Below are positions 44,621 through 51,666 of a DNA stretch of 51,666 bases, in pieces (position 1 is the stretch's first letter; the number at the start of each line of letters is the position of its first letter). The stretch covers positions 1 to 51,666 of the forward strand of contig JAEULA010000098.1 of NCBI GenBank assembly GCA_016793165.1, in the 5' to 3' direction. Under the pieces are notes generated by a model. The model had not been told where the DNA came from. It did no database searches and saw nothing but the letters and a program-made list of their open reading frames with translations. The translations under genes were made by a program, and so were the position numbers. This DNA comes from Alphaproteobacteria bacterium. Its GTDB lineage: Bacteria > Pseudomonadota > Alphaproteobacteria > CACIAM-22H2.

Positions 44621-45632
44621 GCGCCGCCCAGTAGGCCTCGAGCGACCGGGCGAGCTCGCCGCGCCGAGTCGCGTCCACGAAGGCGGCGCTGACGGCATTG
44701 CGCGCCAGGGTCCGGATCTCCTCGCGCGTCAGGCCGACAGCCCGCTGGGTGGCGACGTAGTTGTCGTTCATGTAGCCGCCGAAATAGGACGGATCGTCCG
44801 AGTTCATCGTGACGTTCAGCCCCGCGCGGAGCAGGCGCGCGATGTTGTGGTCCTCGAGCCGCTGCACGACGCGCAGCTTCAGGTTCGACAACGGGCAGAC
44901 CGTCAGCGGGATGCGCGACGCGGCGAGCTCCTGCACGAGCGCGCCGTCCTCCTCGCAGCGCACGCCATGGTCGATGCGATCGACGCCGAGCGCCTCGACC
45001 GCCTCGCGCACGTAGTCGGCGCCGCCCTCCTCGCCGGCATGGGCGACGAGCTTGAAGCCCTGGGCGCGGATCTCGGCGAAGACGCGGGCGAACTTGCCCG
45101 GCCGATTGCCGACCTCCGGCCCGCCGAGCCCGTAGCCGACGACGTGGCCGGCGAAGGCTTCTCCGGCGCGCAGCGTCGCGAAGGCGTCGTCCTCGCTGAA
45201 TTGGCGCTGGAAGACCAGGATCAGGCCGCAGGTGATGCCGAGCCGCGACTTCGCGTCGGCGATCGCCCGCGTGACGCCGTCCATCATCGTCCCGTAGGCG
45301 ATGCCGCGTCGCAGATGCGCCTGCGGCGCCAGGAACACCTCGGTGTGCTCGACATTGTCCCGCCGCACGCGGCTCAGATACGCCCAGGTCATGTCGTAGA
45401 AGTCCTGCTCGGTGATCAGAACCCGCAACCCCGCGTAGTACACGTCGAGGAAACTCTTCAGGTCCTTGAAGTCGTAGGCCGCGCGCAGCGCAGCCTCGGA
45501 AGCGAAGCCGATGTCGACGCGATTGCGCGCGGCGAGCGCGAACAGCAGATCGGCCTCGAGCGACCCTTCCAGGTGCATGTGCAGCTCGACCTTGGGCATG
45601 GCCTCGATGAGCTCGCGAATTCCGTCCGTCAT
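44616..45632 (-). CDS. Adenine/adenosine deaminase (adenine-deaminase type)
   Basis: ATG 45632 chosen (MTDGIRELIEAMPKVELHMH); 338 residues. Zinc and catalytic residues: His18 and His20 (HMHLEGS), His198 with Glu201 (HAGEE), His222 (IDHGVR), Asp279-Asp280 (NSDDPSYFGGY). The blocks CPLSNLKL and SDDPSYFGGYM are those of the adenine-deaminase branch rather than classical adenosine deaminase. It would hydrolyse adenine to hypoxanthine and ammonia in the cytosol. It is divergent from an ABC transporter operon, hinting at uptake of a nucleobase-like compound. Confidence 0.88.
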   Translation of the reverse strand: MTDGIRELIEAMPKVELHMHLEGSLEADLLFALAARNRVDIGFASEAALRAAYDFKDLKSFLDVYYAGLRVLITEQDFYDMTWAYLSRVRRDNVEHTEVFLAPQAHLRRGIAYGTMMDGVTRAIADAKSRLGITCGLILVFQRQFSEDDAFATLRAGEAFAGHVVGYGLGGPEVGNRPGKFARVFAEIRAQGFKLVAHAGEEGGADYVREAVEALGVDRIDHGVRCEEDGALVQELAASRIPLTVCPLSNLKLRVVQRLEDHNIARLLRAGLNVTMNSDDPSYFGGYMNDNYVATQRAVGLTREEIRTLARNAVSAAFVDATRRGELARSLEAYWAAR

Positions 45633-45678
45633 GCGTCGACCTGGTTCGTTGTTCGGGGTTGTTGGCCCATGGTACACG

Positions 45679-45713
45679 GCTTGCAAGCATCCCGCGCGAC
45701 GTGGTCGCGCGGG
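45679..45713. promoter_or_regulatory. Two palindromes in the divergent promoter region
   Basis: GCTTGCAAGC (45679-45688) is a perfect 10-bp palindrome. CCCGCGCGAC (45691-45700), loop GTG, GTCGCGCGGG (45704-45713) is a perfect 10-bp inverted repeat. Both lie between the deaminase and ABC-transporter starts and could bind a shared regulator. Confidence 0.45.
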
Positions 45714-45760
45714 CGGCACGGGGAACTCAAGCGGGGGCGCCGGATACGGCGGGAAGTACG

Positions 45761-46873
45761 ATGACCAAGATCTCTGGACTTCGACTCGACCGCCGCCGGG
45801 CCCTGGCGCTCTCGGGCGCGGCCGGCTTGGCCCTGGCCGCGGGGGCCTCGCGCGCCCAGACCGGCCTGCGCAAGGTCAAGATCGCGGTCGGAACGACGAA
45901 CCTGAACATCGCCTATCCCTGGCTGACCCTTCCCGTCGCGCTGAACTACTGGCGCGAGGAGGGCTACGACGTCGAGGTGCTGCCGGTCGGCGCGTCGTTG
46001 CAGGCGCTGCAGCAGATGGTGGCGGGCAACGTCGACTTCGCGCAGCTGAACTCCAGCGTCGTGATCCAGGCCAACATCGTCAACGACGTGCCGGTGCGCG
46101 TCGTGATGAACAACGGCGTGATCGACTGGTCGCTGTCGGTCCTCGACGACGGGCCGATCAAGTCGGTGAAGGACCTCAAGGGCAAGGCGATCGGCGTGTT
46201 CAGCCTCGCCACCGGCGGCATCGCCTTCATGCGGTCGTACCTGAAGGCCAACGGCATGAACCCGGACGCCGACGTGCAGCTGATCCCGGTCGGGCTCGGC
46301 GCCCCGCCGATCGAGGCGCTGCGCTCGAATCGCGTGCATGCGCTGCTGTTTTGGGCATCCGCGCAGGCGGGCTTCGAGAATGCCGGCCTGAAGCTGCGCT
46401 ACCTGCGCGCCGACGACTGGGCGACGTATCCGGACTTCACCTTCTCCACGCTCCAGAAGACCGTGCAGGGCGATGCCGCGATGGTCGAGGCGATCGCGCG
46501 CGGCGCCGCCAAGGCGACGGAGTTCGTCATGGCGAGCCCGGATTGCCAGCGCCGCCTGCATTGGGCGAAGTGGCCGACGACCAAGCCGACCGGCGCCGAC
46601 GAGGCGACGCTCGCGCGCTGGGACCTGAACAACCTGAACGCCCAGCTCGATTCGATGCGTGCGGCGCATGCGATGAACGGCGGCAAGCTCTGGGGCCGCG
46701 CCACGCCCGAGGCCTATGGCCGCATCCAGGACTTCATGAAGGAGGCCGGACTGATCACGAAGACGATCGATCCGAAGACCTACATGATCGGCATCCCCGA
46801 TTTCTACGAGCGCATCAACAGGTTCGACGCCGCGGCGGTCCGCGCCTCCGCCTCCGCCTGCGCCGCCGGGTGA
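45761..46873 (+). CDS. NitT/TauT-type ABC substrate-binding protein
   Basis: 370 residues. Tat-like signal LRLDRRRALALSGAAGLALA, cut near SRAQ. The mature part is an NMT1/SsuA-type type II binding fold: KVKIAVGTTNLNIAYPWLTL, LNYWREEGYDVEVLPVGASL, LQQMVAGNVDFAQLNSS, KSVKDLKGKAIGVFSLATGG. Family ligands include nitrate, taurine, sulfonates, and thiamine and pyrimidine precursors. The neighbouring deaminase favours a nitrogenous ring compound, by inference only. Confidence 0.9.
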   Translation: MTKISGLRLDRRRALALSGAAGLALAAGASRAQTGLRKVKIAVGTTNLNIAYPWLTLPVALNYWREEGYDVEVLPVGASLQALQQMVAGNVDFAQLNSSVVIQANIVNDVPVRVVMNNGVIDWSLSVLDDGPIKSVKDLKGKAIGVFSLATGGIAFMRSYLKANGMNPDADVQLIPVGLGAPPIEALRSNRVHALLFWASAQAGFENAGLKLRYLRADDWATYPDFTFSTLQKTVQGDAAMVEAIARGAAKATEFVMASPDCQRRLHWAKWPTTKPTGADEATLARWDLNNLNAQLDSMRAAHAMNGGKLWGRATPEAYGRIQDFMKEAGLITKTIDPKTYMIGIPDFYERINRFDAAAVRASASACAAG

Positions 46874-46875
46874 CG

Positions 46876-47697
46876 ATGGTCACGGCGGCCCCGATGCTGC
46901 CGAGCGAAGCGCCGCGCACGAGCGCTGCGCTGATCACCGCGGAGGGATTGAACAAGACCTACGCGACCCAGGCGGGCGACGACGTCGTCGCGCTGTCGAA
47001 CGTGTCGTTCGACATCGCGCGCGGCGAGTTCGTCACCGTCGTCGGGCCGAGCGGCTGCGGCAAGAGCACGCTGCTGAAGATCCTCGCCGGGATCCTCCGG
47101 CGCAGCTCGGGCGCGCTGACCCTCGGCGCGCGCCCGATCGACGGGCCCTCGCGCGACGTCGGCGTGGTCTTCCAGGCCCCGGTGCTGCTGCCGTGGCGGA
47201 CCGTGCTGCAGAACGTCCTGCTGCCGATCGACATCCAGCGCCAGCGCCGCGCCGACCACGCCGCGCGCGCCCAGTCGCTGATCCGGATGGTCGGCCTCGC
47301 CGGCTTCGAGAACAAGTACCCGGGCGAGCTGTCGGGCGGCATGCAGCAGCGCGTGGGCATCACGCGGGCGCTGGTCCACGATCCGAGCCTGCTGCTGATG
47401 GACGAGCCGTTCGGCGCGCTCGACGCGATGACGCGCGAGGCGATGAACCTGGAGCTGCTGCGGATCTGGGGCGAGAGCGGCAAGACGATCATGCTGGTGA
47501 CGCACAGCATTCCCGAGGCGGTCTTCCTCGCGGACCGGGTGATCGTGATGTCGCCGCGCCCCGGCCGGATCAGCGAGATCATCCCGATCGACCTGCCGAG
47601 GCCGCGCGACCTGGCGGTGATCAACTCGCCGCATTTCGGCACCTATGTCGCGCGGATCCGCGCGCATTTCCAGTCGCTGGGGGCGCTCGACGGATGA
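46876..47697 (+). CDS. NitT/TauT-type ABC transporter ATPase
   Basis: 273 residues, starting two bases after the binding-protein stop. Walker A GPSGCGKST, signature LSGGMQQR, Walker B LLLMDEPFGALD, H-loop VTHSIPEAVF. The LPWRTVLQNVLLPIDIQ segment is typical of the NrtD/SsuB/TauB group. It powers import through the permease encoded next; stop and start overlap (ATGA). Confidence 0.95.
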   Translation: MVTAAPMLPSEAPRTSAALITAEGLNKTYATQAGDDVVALSNVSFDIARGEFVTVVGPSGCGKSTLLKILAGILRRSSGALTLGARPIDGPSRDVGVVFQAPVLLPWRTVLQNVLLPIDIQRQRRADHAARAQSLIRMVGLAGFENKYPGELSGGMQQRVGITRALVHDPSLLLMDEPFGALDAMTREAMNLELLRIWGESGKTIMLVTHSIPEAVFLADRVIVMSPRPGRISEIIPIDLPRPRDLAVINSPHFGTYVARIRAHFQSLGALDG

Positions 47698-48488
47698 GCA
47701 TGCGGTCCGGCAGGCGGCGGCTGGAGCTGTCGCTCTCGATCGTCGTCTTCGTCGTCTTCGTCCTGGGCTGGGAGGGCGCCGTGCGCCTGTTCGGGATCCC
47801 GGCAATCATCATCCCGTCGCCGACGGCGGTGATGCGGGCGCTGGCGGGCGGCATCCAGAGCGGCGAGCTGATCACCCATTTCTGGGTCACCTTCGCCGAG
47901 GTGCTGCTCGGCTTCGTCCTGGGCGCCGGCTGCGGCTTCGTCATCGGCGTTCTGGTCGGGTTGTTCCCGCTGCTCGAGCGCACCGTCTATCCCTACGTCG
48001 TCGCCTTCCAGACGCTGCCCAAGGTCGCGATCGCGCCGATCATCGTGATCTGGTTCGGCTACGGCATGACCTCGAAGGTCGTGATCACTGCGACCATCGC
48101 CTTCTTCCCCGTGCTCGCGAACACGATCGTCGGCCTGCGCGCCGTGCCGCGCGAGCAGGTCGAGCTGATGGTCGCCTTCACGGCCTCGCGCTGGCAGATC
48201 TTCCTGATGGCGCGCCTGCCGCAGGCGCTGCCCTACGTTTTCGTCGGTCTGGACGTCGCCATCGTGCTGTCGGTGATCGGCGCCATCGTCGGCGAGTTCG
48301 TCGGCGCGCAGGCGGGCCTCGGCTACCTGATCCTGCAGCGCAACTTCAACATGGACATGGCCGGCGTCTTCGCGATCCTCATCATCCTGTCGCTGATGGG
48401 GATCGGGCTGCACCTGCTGGTGAACGCGATCCAGCGCCGCGTCGTGTTCTGGATCGACAGCGCCCACGACAAGGTGATGGGCGCGTGA
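47694..48488 (+). CDS. NitT/TauT-type ABC transporter permease
   Basis: 264 residues with about six membrane segments. The cytoplasmic EAA-type loop is GLRAVPREQVELMVAFTASR followed by FLMARLPQALPYVFVGL. The first external region is LFGIPAIIIPSPTAVMRALA, as in SsuC/TauC. It overlaps the ATPase stop by four bases and completes the transporter. Confidence 0.95.
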   Translation: MSMRSGRRRLELSLSIVVFVVFVLGWEGAVRLFGIPAIIIPSPTAVMRALAGGIQSGELITHFWVTFAEVLLGFVLGAGCGFVIGVLVGLFPLLERTVYPYVVAFQTLPKVAIAPIIVIWFGYGMTSKVVITATIAFFPVLANTIVGLRAVPREQVELMVAFTASRWQIFLMARLPQALPYVFVGLDVAIVLSVIGAIVGEFVGAQAGLGYLILQRNFNMDMAGVFAILIILSLMGIGLHLLVNAIQRRVVFWIDSAHDKVMGA

Positions 48489-48522
48489 CCCGGGCGACGA
48501 GCTCGGAGAAGGAGAGACTGCG

Positions 48523-49536
48523 ATGACCGAGGCGATGCCGCGTGCCGCGACGGCCGACGAGATGCCGATCCTGGATCTGACGCCGCTCAACACCGGCGCG
48601 TCGATCGAGGCACTGGCGAAGGCGCTGCGCCGAGCCTGCGAGACGACCGGGTTCTTCTACGTGAAGAACCACGGCGTGCCGCAAAAGGTGGTCGACGACG
48701 TCTTCGCGGCGACGAAGCGCTACTTCGACCTGCCGCTCGAGGAGCGGCTGAAGCTGAAGATCGACGACCGCTTTCGCCGCGGCTTCATGCCCGAGGGCAT
48801 CAACCAGCACCCGGGCTACGCGCCGGACATCAAGGAGAGCTACGAGTTCGCCCTCGACCTGCCGCTCGACGACCCTGCGGTCGTCGCGGGCCTGCCTCTG
48901 CATGGCCCCAATCGCTGGCCGGCCGAGCATCCCTGGCTGCGCGCGGCGGCCGAGGCCTATTTCAAGGAGACGATGGCGCTGGGCAAGCGCCTGCTGCGCG
49001 TGTTCGCCACGAGCCTCGGCATGCCCGAGGAATTCTTCCTGCAGTTCACGAAGAAGCCGATGGTGCAGACGCGCCTGTTCCACTACCGCCCGGCGCCCGC
49101 CGACGCCGTCGACAAGAAGGCCTTCGGCGTCGCGCCCCACACCGACTACGGCATGATCACGCTGCTGACCCAGGACCCGATCGGCGGCCTCGAGCTGCGC
49201 AAGCGCGACGGTGAATGGGTGCGCGCGCCGTGGGTCGACGGCACTTTCGTGATCAATCTCGGCGACATGTTCAAGGTCTGGACCAACGACATCTACGTGT
49301 CGAACCAGCACCGCGTCGTGAACCGGCTCGGCAAGGAGCGCTACTCGATCCCGACCTTCTTCAACCTCGACTACGACGCGCCGGTGCGCTGCCTGCCGAC
49401 CTGCCAGTCGCCCGAGAACCCGCCGCGCTACCAGCCGATCAAGTCCGGCGACTACCTCGTCCAGCGCTTCCGCGACGTCCAGAAATTCGGCCGTAAGGTC
49501 GCCGACCTCGAAGCCGAAGCCGCCGCGCGGGTGTGA
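48523..49536 (+). CDS. Isopenicillin-N-synthase-family 2OG-Fe(II) oxygenase
   Basis: 337 residues; AAGGAGA precedes ATG 48523. Iron ligands His206 and Asp208 (HTDYGMITLL) and His263 (NQHRVVN), with the 2-oxoglutarate-binding Arg273-x-Ser275 (RYSIPTFFN). The DIOX_N segment is RACETTGFFYVKNHGVPQ. It would hydroxylate or otherwise oxidise a small molecule. It is 34 bp downstream of the permease, so probably acts on the imported compound. Confidence 0.92.
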   Translation: MTEAMPRAATADEMPILDLTPLNTGASIEALAKALRRACETTGFFYVKNHGVPQKVVDDVFAATKRYFDLPLEERLKLKIDDRFRRGFMPEGINQHPGYAPDIKESYEFALDLPLDDPAVVAGLPLHGPNRWPAEHPWLRAAAEAYFKETMALGKRLLRVFATSLGMPEEFFLQFTKKPMVQTRLFHYRPAPADAVDKKAFGVAPHTDYGMITLLTQDPIGGLELRKRDGEWVRAPWVDGTFVINLGDMFKVWTNDIYVSNQHRVVNRLGKERYSIPTFFNLDYDAPVRCLPTCQSPENPPRYQPIKSGDYLVQRFRDVQKFGRKVADLEAEAAARV

Positions 49537-49560
49537 GGCGGCGCACGCCGTCCCAACCGT

Positions 49561-49712
49561 CCCTCTCGAAGAGGGGGACAGAGCGCGCGAAGCGCGCTCA
49601 GAGGGAGAGTCATCGCGTCGGGCGTCGCAACGTTTTGAGGCATTGCTCCCGGGGATGACGTTTCGACTCTTCCCCTGGCGCCGCTGCGCGGCGCCTGTCC
49701 TCGTTTTCGAGG
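49561..49712. repeat. Cluster of four extragenic hairpins
   Basis: CCCTCT-CGA-AGAGGG (49561-49575); AGCGCGC-GAA-GCGCGCT (49582-49598); GGCGCCGC-TGC-GCGGCGCC (49677-49695); CCTCG-TTTT-CGAGG (49699-49712). All are perfect. The first resembles the arms at 17524-17558. They fill the 281-bp gap between convergent genes, which has no ORF with coding character. Confidence 0.8.
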
Positions 49713-49785
49713 GGGACGGTCGGTGTGGCGCTTTCGCTCTTCGGGGGTGGCGGCCTGGTGCGTGGTCGCCGGCGACGCCGCAGGC

Positions 49786-49811
49786 GGGGTCAGAGCCGGG
49801 GCCCTGACCCC
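49786..49811. terminator. GGGGTCAG/CTGACCCC hairpin
   Basis: Perfect 8-bp arms at 49786-49793 and 49804-49811 with a 10-base GC-rich loop, seven bases before the end of the minus-strand binding-protein gene. Probably a repeat-type element that can also terminate the convergent transcripts. Confidence 0.5.
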
Positions 49812-49817
49812 GGTCTC

Positions 49818-51104
49818 TCACTGCGCTTCGGCGAATTTCTTCTCGGCCTCGCGCAGCGCATCCATCGCCGGGATCTTGTCCTGGATGAAGCGCGCGACGG
49901 CTTCGTTCAGCCCCGACTGAAGCGTGCGCGTGTTGCAATTGACGGGCTCCATCCAGCTCGACGCGCTCCACGCCTGGACCATGGTCTGCACCCACGCATT
50001 CTCCGGCTTGGCGAAGAACGGATCCGCGAGCAGCGACTTGCGTGTCGGCACCTGGCCGCCGACCGTCGCCCAAAGCTTCACGCCCTCGCTGCCGGCCATG
50101 TACTCGGCGAACTTCGCCGCCTCGGCGAGCCGCGGCGAGCGCGCCCAGGCCGAGATCCACCAGCCGGAGACCGGCATCGCGCCGGGCTTGGCGCCCGACC
50201 AGGACGGCCAGTTCAGGATGCCGATGTTCTCGGCGCCGAACTTCGCCTGGCGCGCGATGACGCTGTAGCGGAGGTTCGAGGTGATCGCCATCGCATGGCG
50301 CCCGGCGATGAACTGGTCGGTGACGTCGTCGACGTTGTTCACCAGCGCTTCCGTCGGCGTGACCTTCGCCTCGGTCAGCAGCGAGGCGGTGTAGGTCAGC
50401 GCGCGCACGCCGACCTCGTTGGCGTAGTTGGCCTTGCAGCCGGCGTAGATGTCGCCCGGCTGATCGAGCAGGCCGATGAGCGTGGGCGTGCTCTCGGTCT
50501 TGATCGGTGCCAGCGGCATGCCGAGACCCCAGGTCTCGGTGCGACCGTCCTTGACGACGGTGAGCTTCTTCGCCGCCTCGCGCAGCTGGTCCCAGGTCTT
50601 GATCGAGTCGGGCTCGATGCCCGCCGCCTTGAATAGATCCTTGCGGTAGTAGATCACGGTCGCGCCGTGGAAGAGCGGCATCGCGGCGAGCTTGCCCTCA
50701 ACGATGCCGGCGTCCCAACCGGCCTTGATGAAGTAGTCGTCCTTGTCGGCCTGGCTCCACTTGGACGTGATCGCGGCGCCAAGATCCGCGCCGGCGCCCG
50801 ACTTCGCGAGGCCGCCGAGATTCTTGGCGTCGATCCAGACCAGATCGGGGTTGCCGCCGGTGCGATGCTGCAGGAAGAACTTCGGCGGCATCTGCGCGAA
50901 GTCCTGCGGCTCGACCTTGATCCTGATCGCCGGGTTCTTCGCCTCGAAGTCGGCGATCATCTGCTTGAGCGCCAGCTCGCGCGGCGAGGTCTTGTTCGGA
51001 TCGAGGAAGGTCCACAGCGTGACGGTGGTCTGCGCCGCGGCTCCGGCGATCCCGGCGAGCGCGAGCGTGACCGACAGCAGGCCCGTTCGTAGCGTGCGTT
51101 GCAT
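49818..51104 (-). CDS. Family-1 extracellular solute-binding protein
   Basis: 428 residues; AAGGAGG precedes ATG 51104. Signal peptide LLSVTLALAGIAGAAAQ. The fold is SBP_bac_1 (maltose/glycerol-3-phosphate type): VTLWTFLDPNKTSPRELALK, FKAAGIEPDSIKTWDQLREA, VIYYRKDLF, FIAGRHAMAITSNLRYSV, WWISAWARSPRLAEAAKFAE. Ligand probably a sugar or polyol. No permease or ATPase is adjacent inside the window; they may lie beyond the right edge. It is 21 bp downstream of the FAD oxidoreductase gene on the same strand. Confidence 0.92.
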   Translation of the reverse strand: MQRTLRTGLLSVTLALAGIAGAAAQTTVTLWTFLDPNKTSPRELALKQMIADFEAKNPAIRIKVEPQDFAQMPPKFFLQHRTGGNPDLVWIDAKNLGGLAKSGAGADLGAAITSKWSQADKDDYFIKAGWDAGIVEGKLAAMPLFHGATVIYYRKDLFKAAGIEPDSIKTWDQLREAAKKLTVVKDGRTETWGLGMPLAPIKTESTPTLIGLLDQPGDIYAGCKANYANEVGVRALTYTASLLTEAKVTPTEALVNNVDDVTDQFIAGRHAMAITSNLRYSVIARQAKFGAENIGILNWPSWSGAKPGAMPVSGWWISAWARSPRLAEAAKFAEYMAGSEGVKLWATVGGQVPTRKSLLADPFFAKPENAWVQTMVQAWSASSWMEPVNCNTRTLQSGLNEAVARFIQDKIPAMDALREAEKKFAEAQ

Positions 51105-51125
51105 CGTCGTTTCCTCCTTCTGGCC

Positions 51126-51666
51126 TCAGTATTGGGTTTCGAGCACCGCACCCTGATCGCGGAGGCGATCGCGCAGGGCGGCGATGGAAAGCTGGGAGAT
51201 CGGCTGGTCCTCGGCGGCGCAGAGCGCCGCGGCGGTGCCGGCGGCCTGGCCCATGGCCATGCACGTGCCCATCACCCGCGCCGAGCCGTGCGCCTCGCGC
51301 GTCGCAGAGAGGCAGCGTCCGGCGACCAGCAGGTTGCGCGTGTTGAGCGGCACCAGGCAGCCGAAGGGGATGTCGTAGGAGCCGCCGTCCTTGATCATCT
51401 CGCGTCGATGCACCTTGCCCGCACCGTGGACGTCGAGCTCGTGCGCGCCCTTGCCGATGCCGTCGGGGCGCTTGCGGCCGGTGAGCACGTCCTGCGTGTC
51501 GAGGACCTCGCGGCCGATGATGCGTCGCGTCTCGCGGATGCCGATGCGCGGCGCGAGCCCCGAGAACACCGCGCGCTCGAAGCCCGGCACGCGCCGCTTG
51601 AGGAACTCCGCGGCCAGCCAGGCCTGGTCGATGAGGCGCGGCAGGGCGCCGCTCAGCGCCTCGGTG
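51126..51666 (-). CDS. FAD-dependent oxidoreductase (5' end beyond window)
   Basis: The frame is open to the right edge, leaving the C-terminal ~180 residues. They match the FAD_oxidored family: RIGIRETRRIIGREVLDTQD, YDIPFGCLVPLNTRNLLVAG, RCLSATREAHGSARVMGTCM and AMGQAAGTAAALCA. The N-terminal dinucleotide-binding GxGxxG part is outside the window. The family oxidises diverse substrates. Likely in one operon with the solute-binding protein. Confidence 0.88.
   Translation of the reverse strand, partial: TEALSGALPRLIDQAWLAAEFLKRRVPGFERAVFSGLAPRIGIRETRRIIGREVLDTQDVLTGRKRPDGIGKGAHELDVHGAGKVHRREMIKDGGSYDIPFGCLVPLNTRNLLVAGRCLSATREAHGSARVMGTCMAMGQAAGTAAALCAAEDQPISQLSIAALRDRLRDQGAVLETQY

Overview
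The window is about 51.7 kb of very GC-rich DNA with strong G/C bias at third codon positions. The gene content suggests an alphaproteobacterium: two paralogous Gram-negative porins, a bactofilin, a DUF3576 lipoprotein, leuS close to holA, SPINDLY-type TPR glycosyltransferases and Tat-type signal peptides on binding proteins. A Rhodospirillales/Reyranella-like bacterium fits, but the sequence alone does not fix the genus.

Left part (1-10200), accessory in character. A minus-strand series reads, in transcription order, a large SARP-like regulator (winged helix, BTAD, TolB-like region, TPRs), a vanadium-haloperoxidase/PAP2-like enzyme with a T/G/S/Q-repeat N-terminus, a subtilisin-family protease without a signal peptide, a small coupled ORF, and a LuxR-type regulator cut by the left edge. 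A divergent PLP enzyme of the 8-amino-7-oxononanoate-synthase type has lost several usual cofactor residues. It is followed by about 1.7 kb of gene-poor, partly decayed-looking DNA with a 15-bp tandem repeat, then an orphan Hcp gene. This is the best candidate for an undescribed system.

Middle part (10262-31370). Minus-strand envelope genes: AsmA-like protein, lytic transglycosylase, EI24/CysZ-like membrane protein, bactofilin and a lipoprotein. A plus-strand sugar module follows (FGGY kinase, RbsC-like permease, RbsB-like binding protein), with its likely ATPase 2.2 kb away beyond a CTERM-type surface protein and a DNA-3-methyladenine glycosylase. Next come an STT3-like membrane glycosyltransferase, leuS, an FkbM methyltransferase, a TPR-SPY glycosyltransferase, holA and a TPR/GT9-like protein. 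No lptE is visible between leuS and holA.

Porin and glycosyltransferase part (30867-39818). Two lipoproteins, two tandem porins (the second with a textbook terminator) and two more TPR-SPY glycosyltransferases. Together with the upstream glycan genes this hints at a surface-protein glycosylation locus.

Right part (39874-51666). YggS/PLPBP, an L,D-transpeptidase, an Ala/Pro-rich unknown protein, an orphan OmpR-type response regulator, an MBL-fold hydrolase with a translationally coupled methyltransferase, and an adenine-deaminase-type gene divergent from a NitT/TauT-type ABC transporter plus 2OG-Fe(II) oxygenase. A family-1 solute-binding protein and an FAD-dependent oxidoreductase truncated by the right edge close the window. 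Extragenic palindromes lie at 17524-17579 and 49561-49811.
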